Below are positions 18,232-26,644 of a stretch of 64,000 nucleotides of DNA, one piece after another. The stretch spans positions 2,189,048-2,253,047 of the forward strand of contig NZ_CANMXB010000001.1 in NCBI RefSeq assembly GCF_947501785.1, in the 5' to 3' direction. Source of the stretch: an uncultured Litoreibacter sp. (GTDB lineage: Bacteria > Pseudomonadota > Alphaproteobacteria > Rhodobacterales > Rhodobacteraceae). Every line of letters starts with the position of its first letter. The first letter of the stretch is position 1. The position numbers and the translations under genes were made by a program. The notes under the pieces are model-generated. The model was not told where the DNA came from. It ran no database searches and saw nothing but the letters and a program-made list of their open reading frames with translations.

Positions 18232-19302
18232 CTAGGCAGCAAAGGGTCTCAACCTCTCAACCTCGTCGCGATACGGCGTGGCCCCCGCGGGGAGGTCAGG
18301 AAGGATGACCGCATCCTCATATCTGAGTTGGCGCCACAGCACCGGCATCAATCGCCGAAACGCCGCCGCGATAGATTGGTCCGGCGCAGGAAAGTCGTGC
18401 TTCACCAGTTCATGCAACTGTGGCAGCCGGTAATACGGCACCATCGTGAACACATGATGTTCCAGGTGGTAGTTCATGTTGAGATAGATAAACCTGCTGA
18501 CCGGGTTCATGAGCACGGTTCTGGTGTTCAGCCGGTGGTCGGTGACATTTTCGGCAAGCCCCAGATGCTGCAAGACGCCTGTCATCACATGGTGCCAAGC
18601 CCCATAGAAGCGCGGCAAACCGATCAGCATCAGCGGCAGGATCGACCAGGTGACCACCGCAGCAACCGCCACGCAAATGTAGATCGCCAAATGTACCCGC
18701 GCCGCCCACATGGCGGCGGACCGGTCGGCATCACGCAGATACATGGCCTCATCCGGTTGAATACGCCCCACTGAATGCATCACCATGCGACCAAGCAAAA
18801 CCGGGACATCAATGAGCCCGATCATGTTAAGCGCGATACGACCAAGATCCGGCGGGCGCATTGCTACAATTTCAGGATCCCTTCCCACAATGATCGTGTC
18901 GGTGTGATGCCTCACATGGCTCGCCCGCCAGATGACCGGGTTTCTCATCATCATGAAGCTGGCAATATGGTAGACAACACTGTTCATCCACGCCGTGCGG
19001 AACGCCGTCTTGTGCCCGCATTCGTGCCATCGCGAATCCGCCGCAGAGCCATACAAGACGCCGTAGCCAAGCCAGAACGGCGCGGACCACCACGAAGGCC
19101 ACAAGGCAACAGCGGCGGCAGCAAAGCCCAAAAGTGCGCCGATCCAAAGGCCTGTATCCCGCAACGCAATCGCGTCCGATTTTGTCATTAGGGCGCGGAT
19201 TTCGGCGGGTGGAATGTCTGGACGATACCAGTTTGGGCTGGCCAGGCCGCTTGCAACAGCGGCGGCCCCGGCATCACCGGAGAGTGAATAATCGCGTGCC
19301 AT
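18232..19302 (-). CDS. Membrane fatty acid desaturase
   Basis: The 356-aa integral membrane di-iron enzyme has the three histidine boxes of the acyl desaturase/hydroxylase superfamily in order: HECGH, HVRHH and HLEHH, with hydrophobic helix pairs between them. It introduces a double bond (or hydroxyl) in a lipid acyl chain at the inner membrane. Start options are the ATG at 19302 (MARDYSLSGD), chosen here, or a GTG nine codons upstream; neither has a strong ribosome binding site. It sits between the rpsA terminator and ihfB, interrupting a usually tight rpsA-ihfB order. Confidence 0.87.
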   Translation of the reverse strand: MARDYSLSGDAGAAAVASGLASPNWYRPDIPPAEIRALMTKSDAIALRDTGLWIGALLGFAAAAVALWPSWWSAPFWLGYGVLYGSAADSRWHECGHKTAFRTAWMNSVVYHIASFMMMRNPVIWRASHVRHHTDTIIVGRDPEIVAMRPPDLGRIALNMIGLIDVPVLLGRMVMHSVGRIQPDEAMYLRDADRSAAMWAARVHLAIYICVAVAAVVTWSILPLMLIGLPRFYGAWHHVMTGVLQHLGLAENVTDHRLNTRTVLMNPVSRFIYLNMNYHLEHHVFTMVPYYRLPQLHELVKHDFPAPDQSIAAAFRRLMPVLWRQLRYEDAVILPDLPAGATPYRDEVERLRPFAA

Positions 19303-19343
19303 GCCTGATGCTAGCCACCCGAAACGCACTCTGCCAACGAAAA

Positions 19344-19376
19344 AGGCCCCGCCGCTGCCGGCAGGGCCTTCCTCAA
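19344..19376 (-). terminator. Rho-independent terminator of rpsA
   Basis: On the minus strand AAGGCCCTGCCGG and a GGCGGGGCCTT arm form a GC-rich stem around a short loop, followed by TTTTTCG, 20 nt after the rpsA stop. Confidence 0.85.
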
Positions 19377-19394
19377 TTCTACAAACGTCAGACC

Positions 19395-21074
19395 TTAGTC
19401 GTCGGTTTTCAAAGCCGCGCCCAGGATGTCGCCCAGCGATGCGCCGGAGTCAGAGGAGCCATACTGCTCAACAGCCTCTTTCTCTTCAGCAATCTCGCGC
19501 GCTTTGATCGACAGACCCAGCTTGCGGGTCTTGGCATCCACGTTGGTGACGCGCACGTCGATCTTGTCGCCGACGCCGAAACGCTCGGGGCGCTGCTCGG
19601 CACGGTCACGCGACAGGTCGGAGCGACGGATGAAGGATTTCATGCCCTCATACTCGACCTCGATGCCGCCGTCTTCGATCGAAGTGACCTCAACTGTGAT
19701 GATCGAGCCGCGCTTGACGCCATCGGTCGCACCCTCAAACGGATCACCATCCAGCGCTTTGATGGAAAGCGAGATACGCTCTTTCTCCACGTCCACCTCG
19801 GTGACAACGGCCTTGACCATGTCGCCTTTGCGGAAGTCGCCCAGCGCATCTTCGCCGCGGCCTTCCCAGGTGATGTCGGACAGGTGCACCATGCCGTCGA
19901 TGTCGTTCTCGAGGCCAACAAACAGACCAAACTCGGTGATGTTTTTGACTTCGCCTTCGATCTCTTTGCCGACAGGGTTGTTCTCGGCGAACACTTCCCA
20001 TGGGTTGCGCATGGTCTGCTTGAGACCAAGGGAAACGCGACGCTTGGCGCTGTCGATTTCCAGAACCATGACTTCCACTTCTTGCGAGGTCGACACGATT
20101 TTGCCCGGATGCACGTTCTTCTTCGTCCAGGACATTTCCGAGACGTGAACCAGACCTTCAACGCCCGGCTCCAGCTCAACAAATGCGCCGTAATCGGTGA
20201 TGTTGGTCACGCGGCCAGTGTGGCTCGATTCCAGAGCGTATTTCGCAGCAACTTCGCCCCATGGGTCGTCTTGCAGCTGCTTCATGCCCAATGAGATGCG
20301 GTGCGTCTCTTTGTTGATCTTGATGACCTGCACCTTGATCGTCTCGCCGATGGTCAGGATTTCGCGTGGATCGTTCACGCGGCGCCATGCCATGTCGGTG
20401 ACGTGCAGCAGGCCGTCCACGCCGCCAAGATCGACAAATGCGCCGTACTCGGTGATGTTTTTGACCACGCCGTCGACCGCTTGGCCCTCGGTGAGGTTGC
20501 CGATAACTTCGGCACGCTGTTCAGCACGCGACTCTTCCAGAATGGCACGACGCGACACAACGATGTTGCCACGGCGGCGGTCCATTTTCAGGATTTGGAA
20601 CGGCTGCTTCAGACCCATCAAAGGCCCTGCGTCGCGCACAGGGCGCACATCGACTTGGGAGCCGGGAAGGAACGCAACAGCGCCGCCCAGATCCACGGTG
20701 AACCCGCCTTTGACGCGGCCAAAGATGGCGCCTTCGACGCGCTCTTCGTCTGCGTAGGCTTTCTCCAGACGGTCCCAGGCTTCCTCGCGGCGCGCTTTGT
20801 CGCGGCTGATCGAGGCTTCGCCGCGTGCGTTTTCAACGCGGTCGAGGAACACTTCAACTTCGTCGCCGACCGACAGGTCAGGCGCTTCGCCGGGGTTCGC
20901 AAATTCTTTAAGATCGATACGGCCTTCCATTTTGTAGCCGATGTCGATGATGGCCTGACCAGCTTCGATCGCCAGTACTTTGCCTTTAACGACAGACCCT
21001 TCGTCGGGTGTGTCCATTTCGAAGCTTTCATTCAAGAGGGCTTCGAATTCCTCCATAGATGCGTTTGTAGCCAT
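19395..21074 (-). CDS. rpsA: 30S ribosomal protein S1
   Basis: The 559-aa protein consists of six S1 OB-fold repeats, e.g. GSVVKGKVLAIEAGQAIIDI, AVDGVVKNITEYGAFVDLGG, HTGRVTNITDYGAFVELEPG and EIEGEVKNITEFGLFVGLEN in order, and ends in an acidic tail. It binds mRNA leaders and delivers them to the 30S subunit. The ATG at 21074 is preceded by AGGAAA. Upstream lies a 480-base leader/promoter region with a terminator-like hairpin. The usual upstream neighbour cmk is 9.4 kb away. Confidence 0.97.
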   Translation of the reverse strand: MATNASMEEFEALLNESFEMDTPDEGSVVKGKVLAIEAGQAIIDIGYKMEGRIDLKEFANPGEAPDLSVGDEVEVFLDRVENARGEASISRDKARREEAWDRLEKAYADEERVEGAIFGRVKGGFTVDLGGAVAFLPGSQVDVRPVRDAGPLMGLKQPFQILKMDRRRGNIVVSRRAILEESRAEQRAEVIGNLTEGQAVDGVVKNITEYGAFVDLGGVDGLLHVTDMAWRRVNDPREILTIGETIKVQVIKINKETHRISLGMKQLQDDPWGEVAAKYALESSHTGRVTNITDYGAFVELEPGVEGLVHVSEMSWTKKNVHPGKIVSTSQEVEVMVLEIDSAKRRVSLGLKQTMRNPWEVFAENNPVGKEIEGEVKNITEFGLFVGLENDIDGMVHLSDITWEGRGEDALGDFRKGDMVKAVVTEVDVEKERISLSIKALDGDPFEGATDGVKRGSIITVEVTSIEDGGIEVEYEGMKSFIRRSDLSRDRAEQRPERFGVGDKIDVRVTNVDAKTRKLGLSIKAREIAEEKEAVEQYGSSDSGASLGDILGAALKTDD

Positions 21075-21556
21075 GAGGCGTGGGTTTCCTAATCAGTGGT
21101 TTATGTGGGCCAAGCGGTTGTCTCCGCTGGTCTTTGGGTTGCTGTTTGGTCCTAAGGGCATTCAAAACAGAAAGGGCCGGAAAACCGACCCTGCCCGCCT
21201 TGAGACTGTTCCCGCCCCTCAGACAGGCGCGCGTATAGCGGAGGTGGGGGGAAAGGGCAAGTGGTGTGTGGGGCGGAGAGGAATTGTAGCTAGGCGGAAG
21301 AGGCTGCCGGTTCCGCAGTGCGCCAGCCCGGTTAACAGCGCGTAGCGCCCGGGCATCGCCAGACCGGCCCATCGGGCTGGCGATTTGGTTGGTCTTAGTG
21401 CGTCGTTTGAACGGAAGATGACTTTGCCGCCATAAAAAGCTTTAGAACTACTGTTGGCCGCCATCCCCCGGTCTGGCAATCCCCGGCACGGAGATCGTAG
21501 GGTGAGTGGGTCCGAGACCTCCGGTCAAGGGCTTACCCACCGTTGACCGCTTAAGT
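21075..21556. other. rpsA leader and promoter region
   Basis: These 482 bases contain no convincing gene. The part next to rpsA carries a terminator-like hairpin (21166-21191); the rest, including GC-rich inverted stretches around 21340-21385 (GGCATCGCCAGACCGG / CGGGCTGGCGAT), is unassigned and presumably holds the rpsA promoter. Confidence 0.45.
21164..21191 (-). terminator. Terminator-like hairpin in the rpsA leader
   Basis: On the minus strand GGGTCGG and CCGGCCC (7 bp, one GU pair) enclose a TTTT loop and are followed by TTTCTGTTTTG. It lies about 90 nt upstream of the rpsA start, so it either ends an upstream transcript or attenuates rpsA. Confidence 0.5.
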
Positions 21557-22162
21557 TTAAAGGGCCCCAGTCCCCGAACAGACCTCATAGTTCGACGGAT
21601 TTCCGAGATGGACAACAAACCGAAGCGATCCTGGAATAGGTTCCGTTCGCCCTTTCAGCTCAATTTCAACGTCAAAGTTGCCAAAACTTGTCGTATGAGA
21701 CGCCATGGTAAATTGGCCTCTTTGACATCGCACAGTGGCAAAAAGGCGCATCTTAGGAAAAGTGTCGAAATAGCCTTCAGTCTCCAACTTCGCACTGTAC
21801 CATGCGTCCAGTGTTGGAACCGCTGCCTGAAACTCAATCAGGTCCACTCCCTCCTCCTCTGGGAAGGTGAACATCGTACAATCAATCAGGATGTTGTCGC
21901 GTATCAACGCTCGCAGCTCGATCTCGCCCAAATCGGTCTTAACATGCCCCAGCCATATTTCGTTCAAGACCGTCTCGCTGGGCCGCTCTTCTTTCTCGAA
22001 TTGCATGTCATAGTCGGCGAAATACGCGAAGTCCTGCTCCGCAAGGGCGTTCCAGCAATTGGAAATTCCGTCATACAACTTGCGATCAATTGACGGCGCA
22101 GCCGTAGCTATGTCGACATTTGCGAACAAGGCACACAGGACCCCCAACAAACGAACCCGCAT
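21557..22162 (-). CDS. Secreted hypothetical protein
   Basis: The 201-aa product starts MRVRLLGVLCALFANVDIA with a signal-peptide-like segment and a probable cleavage after TAA at about residue 22. The mature part is a mixed alpha/beta protein of about 180 residues with four or so cysteines (NCWNAL, DCTMF, RCQRG, VCSG), which would suit disulfides in the periplasm. I recognise no family. The ATG at 22162 has GAAGGGG in front. It is divergent from the Rieske gene 118 nt away. Confidence 0.6.
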   Translation of the reverse strand: MRVRLLGVLCALFANVDIATAAPSIDRKLYDGISNCWNALAEQDFAYFADYDMQFEKEERPSETVLNEIWLGHVKTDLGEIELRALIRDNILIDCTMFTFPEEEGVDLIEFQAAVPTLDAWYSAKLETEGYFDTFPKMRLFATVRCQRGQFTMASHTTSFGNFDVEIELKGRTEPIPGSLRFVVHLGNPSNYEVCSGTGAL

Positions 22163-22280
22163 CTGGTCTGCCCCTTCTTTCAATGCTCAATCAGGCGCGC
22201 AGTCATAGAATGACTCACGAGAGAACCACCAATCAATACCACCCTTGCCAACCACCACCTCCCCCTCAAATACTCCCTAC

Positions 22281-23405
22281 ATGACCGACACCGCCCAATC
22301 CCTCCGACAAACACTCGCCCACCTTGCCACCCTGCCGCCCGAGCAAGCGCGCGCGATGCCCGCCGCCTATTACACCTCGCCCGAGTTCCTCGACCTCGAA
22401 ACCGAACAGGTCCTGCGCAACGAATGGCTTTGCCTCGGCCATATCGGCGAGGTCCCCAACAAGGGCGATTTCTTCACCACCGACATGCTGGATGAACAAC
22501 TGCTGATCGCCCACGGGCAGGACGGCAAGATCCGGGTGCTCTCCAACGTCTGCCGCCACCGTGGCAACCGCGTGGCCGAAGGTAAAGGCAACGCCAAACG
22601 CTTCATCTGCGCCTATCACACATGGCGCTACGATACCGACGGCGCGCTGATTTCCGCCCCGCATATGAAGGGGCAAGCGGGCTTTGACCCCGCCAAATGC
22701 AGCTTGCCAGAGTTCCCGTCCGCGCAGTGGAACGGCTGGCTGTTTGTGAACCTCTCTGGCACCGCCGACCCGCTGGGCCCGCAACTGGGCGGCCTGCAAA
22801 AGATCGTGCAGAACTACCACCCCGCGGACCGCTTCCTGAATTTCATCGAAGAAGACATCTGGCACTGTAATTGGAAATGCCTGTTCGAGAATTTCATGGA
22901 GAGCTACCACCTGTCGGCCACCCATCTGGACACCCTGCACCCAATCACGCCGACCAAGCTGTGCAAGAAGATGACCTCCGGCCCCGCTTGGACCGGCTAC
23001 CACGCCTATTACAACCCCGACTACCCGCCGCGCGGGCCGTTCCACGAAGACCTGACTGAGGACGAGAAGATCAATTCGCCGATGTTCGGCATCTACCCCA
23101 ATCTGGTCGTCGGCATGGCCACCAACTTCACCCTGTTCATGTGCCTGCGCCCGCATGGCGTGGATCAGGTCAAAATCCGATGGGGCGTAACGGGGCTGGA
23201 AAACGACCCTGAGGCGCAAGCGGTGAAGGACTACGTCCAGCTTTGCCGCGACTTCAATATCGAGGACAAAGAGAAACTGGAAATCCTGCAGCAGGCCCTC
23301 AAAACCAAGCACTACCACGGCGGCCCTCTGGCGCCCGATGACATGGAGGGCACCATCTGGGATTTCGTCCACTACATGGCCCGTCATCTGGGGCAAACCG
23401 CATAA
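22281..23405 (+). CDS. Rieske non-heme iron oxygenase, alpha subunit type
   Basis: The 374-aa protein has an N-terminal Rieske [2Fe-2S] domain with CRHRGN and CAYHTWRY (Cys-x-His and Cys-x2-His pairs) and a C-terminal catalytic domain with the mononuclear iron site in NFMESYHLSATHLDTL plus a downstream acidic ligand. Such enzymes hydroxylate or demethylate small molecules with electrons from a separate reductase. The GbcA/choline-monooxygenase-like branch acting on quaternary amines is a plausible relative, but I see no reductase gene beside it, so the substrate is undetermined. I start at the ATG at 22281 (MTDTAQSLRQ). Confidence 0.88.
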   Translation: MTDTAQSLRQTLAHLATLPPEQARAMPAAYYTSPEFLDLETEQVLRNEWLCLGHIGEVPNKGDFFTTDMLDEQLLIAHGQDGKIRVLSNVCRHRGNRVAEGKGNAKRFICAYHTWRYDTDGALISAPHMKGQAGFDPAKCSLPEFPSAQWNGWLFVNLSGTADPLGPQLGGLQKIVQNYHPADRFLNFIEEDIWHCNWKCLFENFMESYHLSATHLDTLHPITPTKLCKKMTSGPAWTGYHAYYNPDYPPRGPFHEDLTEDEKINSPMFGIYPNLVVGMATNFTLFMCLRPHGVDQVKIRWGVTGLENDPEAQAVKDYVQLCRDFNIEDKEKLEILQQALKTKHYHGGPLAPDDMEGTIWDFVHYMARHLGQTA

Positions 23406-23460
23406 TCGTCTATACGTTTTCTACATGCCCAATGGGCCAGCAAAACAAGGGGTTTTCCTC

Positions 23461-23994
23461 TTATCCGCCCCCAATTTCCGAAATCGGGTAGACGTGAACC
23501 AGGTACAGGTAGAAGAACGCCAGAGACAGCACCAGAATGACCACCCCCAACACCGGCGAGGACAGCTTGAACCCGTCTTTCGAGGCCTCCATCGTCGTCT
23601 CCCCCACCTGCCCGTCCTTGGCCGCGTGGAACTGCATCCATGAGAAGTAGAGCCCGATCAAAACGATGCCGATCACCACAAAAAAGATGATCAGGGACGA
23701 GGTGTATTGCCACTCAAACACCTTGCGCCGATGCACCAGCCCTTCGGTCAAATTCGTATAGTATCCAACGGCATAGGTGTTCACCGCCTTCGCCACTTCC
23801 GGTATCGGCTCGATGCCGACCAAGGCGTCACCTGCAGTGACAGCCTGGGACCCACCCTCCCCGAACAACTCGGTCAGTTCCGCCAAGGTGGACCCGGCTT
23901 GGGTGGCGGGCACCGGCTGTTTCTCCACCTGCGCATGGCCGTCAGCCCATGCCAGACCCGGCAGCAACATGAGCACCAACAAAAGAACCCGCAT
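23461..23994 (-). CDS. Membrane protein of unknown function
   Basis: The 177-aa protein has a cleavable signal peptide (MRVLLLVLMLLPGLAWA), a periplasmic segment of about 80 residues and two membrane helices (SSLIIFFVVIGIVLIGLYF and VLGVVILVLSLAFFYLYLVH) separated by a 25-residue cytoplasmic loop. I recognise no named family. It lies 3 nt behind the LprI-like gene on the same strand, so the two are probably co-transcribed and both concern the envelope. It is convergent with the Rieske gene. Confidence 0.7.
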   Translation of the reverse strand: MRVLLLVLMLLPGLAWADGHAQVEKQPVPATQAGSTLAELTELFGEGGSQAVTAGDALVGIEPIPEVAKAVNTYAVGYYTNLTEGLVHRRKVFEWQYTSSLIIFFVVIGIVLIGLYFSWMQFHAAKDGQVGETTMEASKDGFKLSSPVLGVVILVLSLAFFYLYLVHVYPISEIGGG

Positions 23995-23997
23995 CGC

Positions 23998-24732
23998 CTA
24001 CTTCCCCACCATGTGAATGATCACCGACAGATGCGACAGCATGCGTTTGGAATAGGGCTGATCGGCAAACAGGTCACGATACGGCCCGCGATCGGCCTCG
24101 GGCAGCATCAGATCAATCGCGCGCAGGATATCATCCTCGACCCGCTCCCCCCAAGCTGCCGTCGCCCCGCTAAAAGGCGGCAGCGGGTCAGCCTCAACCT
24201 GATACGGCAGCTGCTGCGTCGAAGTTCCGTCAGGAAAATCAGTGCCTTGGCCGGACCCATTCAGATTGCGCCACTTCACGCGGCCATCCCCGTATTCAAC
24301 CTCAAAGCGGTTGTTGCGGATGCGCCGGTCGACCACTACGTCAGCTGGAACATTGCCGCCCGAAGGCGTCGCCAAGGTCACAGCCTGCGCCTGCAGCAGC
24401 ACCTGCTGGCCCCCACGAGGTTTCAAGTCGGCGATCCGCTGCGTGTATCGCCTTTGCAGGCATTTTTCGTCGCTGCCGCAGCTGTTGCGCCACTTCAGCC
24501 AAGCTCCCTGTTCCGCCCGCAATCGGCGTTGGTTGCCCTGGCTCAGCCGACGAAACTGGTCGCGAAACGCCTTCGCCATTGTCCGGTCCATCGCCGAAAC
24601 AACGTCGCTGCGACAGATTGCTTTTTCAGATCGGTTGAGGTCGCCGCTGCACCGAAAACTTGGTTGCGCCCACGACATTTGCGGCAAGGCAAACAGCAAT
24701 AATGCAAGTAACAGGCGGTAAAAATAAGCCAT
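23998..24732 (-). CDS. LprI-like (DUF1311) periplasmic protein
   Basis: The 244-aa exported protein has a signal peptide (to about LPQMSWA) and an N-terminal LprI/DUF1311 domain: FRCSGDLNRSEKAICRSDVV, EQGAWLKWRNSCGSDEKCLQ and RRYTQRIADL, with four conserved cysteines. Some family members inhibit lysozyme, which is the best guess for this part. The remaining 140 residues are unassigned. I prefer the ATG at 24732 to a GTG one codon before it. It precedes the two-helix membrane protein gene. Confidence 0.75.
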   Translation of the reverse strand: MAYFYRLLLALLLFALPQMSWAQPSFRCSGDLNRSEKAICRSDVVSAMDRTMAKAFRDQFRRLSQGNQRRLRAEQGAWLKWRNSCGSDEKCLQRRYTQRIADLKPRGGQQVLLQAQAVTLATPSGGNVPADVVVDRRIRNNRFEVEYGDGRVKWRNLNGSGQGTDFPDGTSTQQLPYQVEADPLPPFSGATAAWGERVEDDILRAIDLMLPEADRGPYRDLFADQPYSKRMLSHLSVIIHMVGK

Positions 24733-24880
24733 CACATCAATTCCTAAAAATATGGGCGGCCAATAGCTGCCACGTCAAATCAATGTGGCCATGGTATCAT
24801 GGAACCGCCTTAGCTGGCAAATGTGGATCGGAATGGCTGAACAAATCGACACTTGCGGCGCAAGGAATGGCCTTGCCAGT

Positions 24881-24917
24881 CTCACCCCTGCCGCAGACAT
24901 CGCGCGGCAGGGGTGAG
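24881..24917 (-). terminator. Strong hairpin 3' of the RTX gene
   Basis: CTCACCCCTGCCGC (24881-24894) and GCGGCAGGGGTGAG (24904-24917) are perfect 14-bp arms around a 9-nt loop, 10 nt after the last RTX codon. There is no clear T tract, so it may act as an mRNA-end stabiliser. Confidence 0.6.
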
Positions 24918-24927
24918 CAGGCGGGTG

Positions 24928-26409
24928 TCACAGGATAAAGTCGCTCCCAGCTAGTTCGTTAACCCATTTCACTTCGATCATCGCATCAACCGTGCCGTCC
25001 CCATTCGCGTCAATCTGCACAAAGTCGCCGTCGAACAGCACCTCACCCGACCCATTGCCCGAGAAGGTGTCGCCCTCGATGAAGTCCAGCCCGCCAAAGG
25101 CTTTCAAATGGATCTTGTCGATCCCGCTATCGAAGCCCTCAATCACGTCCATCTGGTCTGCGGCCACACCGCTATCGCCGGCGCGGAACAGGAAAATATC
25201 GCCGCTGTCGGTGTCCTCCCAGTCCAAAAGCCGGTCGGCCCCGGCTCACCCGATGAAAACGTCGACCCCGTTCCCGCCAACCAGCTCGTCTTGACCTTGT
25301 CCGCCCAACAGCCGGTCGGTGCCATCGCCGCCAAGAAGCTTGTCATCGCCGCTTTGACCAAGAAGCACGTCATCATCCTCGTTGCCGTGCAGCGTGTCAT
25401 TGCCCACGCCGCCGACCATATGGTCCTTGCCTTCGTTCCCAAAAAGAGTGTCGTTACCGGCGTCGCCCCTGACAACGTCGTCACCGGCCCCGCCGCCCAT
25501 GCGATCGGCCCCGTCACCACCGGACATTATGTCGTCGCCATCATTGCCCCAAATCTCATCAGCGCCGCCCTGGCCACTCATCCGGTCATCGCCTGCGTCG
25601 CCGCTCATTTTGTCGACGCCGGTGCCGCCAAACATAAGGTCGTTGCCATCACCGCCGCCAAGCCGGTCATTACCGTCCCCGCCGACCAGAAGGTCATTTC
25701 CCTCCTCTCCCCACAGCCGGTCATCGCCGCCATCACCGATCAGCCTGTCATTGCCGGTGCCGCCACCTGCGGTGTCATTGCCCGCGCCACCATGAACGGT
25801 GTCATTGCCATCCCCGGCCCAGATTTTGTCGTTGCCCGCACCTGCCTCAAAAATCTCGTTGGCGGCGGCGGCCAGATCAAAGCTGTAATGGCCGCTATGC
25901 AGCGTTTCTCCGGCGGAGGTTCCGTAAACAACGTTTTGGCCATTGACGAAGTAGTTCATCCAACCTGCAACATCATCCACCGTCTCATTGGCGTTGCCGT
26001 CTTCGTTGCGGAACCGTCCGTCTTGATAGGCGAACCCCACATGGTAGATGGCGTCCGCCACTGTATCTATGAAGTCGCGTCCCTGAAACCGGTAAGCTCC
26101 GCCGTCACCTTGCACCAGGTGGAACCCGGTTTCCTCGTTGCCCTCGTCGTCGCCGTGGCCCTCGACAAACCGAGCGTAGAGGTCCGGGGTGGCCCGAATG
26201 TAGTCGCTGATCGCCCGCAGATCATCGGGGGTCAAACGGCCGTCTTCATTGACGCCGGTTGCTTCGATGGCGGTCATGATGACCTCGTTCATCAAAATCG
26301 CCGCAGCTGCGCCGCCGTTGATATCCTCGCTCACAATGTTCGCTGGCAAACCGGGGTCGTTGCGGACGAAATCTACAATTGCGTCTAGCGTTTGTGGGTT
26401 GGCTGGCAT
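24928..26409 (-). pseudogene. RTX calcium-binding protein split by an in-frame TGA
   Basis: The frame 26409-25246 encodes 387 aa: an N-terminal region of about 170 residues rich in acidic residues, then tandem RTX nonapeptides of the GGxGxDxxx type (e.g. GGAGNDTAGGGTGNDRLIGD) that bind calcium after secretion. At 25248-25246 the codon TGA occurs after VDVFIG, and the same frame continues without a shift through AGADRLLDWEDTDSGDIF to a typical RTX C-terminal end (FDSGIDKIHLKAF, then VNELAGSDFIL). GGA to TGA is one substitution. The type 1 secretion signal of RTX proteins is C-terminal, so the truncated protein is unlikely to be exported. A sequencing error or readthrough remain possible. No T1SS transporter gene is adjacent. 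Confidence 0.8.
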
Positions 26410-26644
26410 GTGTCACCTCTTTGCTTGCTGGTTTCAAAATGTGATGATCTGCAGTCCGCCCCTAACAAACCGGGGTGGCCGCTGACGAGGGCGGGGTTTT
26501 GCCGACGGCGAGGCGCCGCTCCGCGCAGATGCAGAAAAAAGCGGGGCTCAGCCCAAGTCCTCTGCACGGCTCACCGAAGGTTTACATGCCAAACCCGTTC
26601 GCATGGTCCAAACTGAGGCGATCCTCACAAGTTTGGAGAGCGCC

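Noticed and set aside
21219-21479. 86-aa minus-strand frame in the rpsA upstream region
   Set aside because: No ribosome binding site or family; probably non-coding promoter DNA.
22266-23396. 376-aa minus-strand frame antisense to the Rieske oxygenase
   Set aside because: Fully covered by a gene with intact Rieske motifs; no ribosome binding site and no recognisable domain.
25250-25900. Short periodic repeats that could look like a CRISPR array
   Set aside because: The period is 27 bp and translates to GGxGxDxxx nonapeptides; there are no spacers of even length and no cas genes.
25108-26388. 426-aa plus-strand frame over the RTX region
   Set aside because: Repetitive because the RTX nonapeptides on the other strand are periodic; not a gene.
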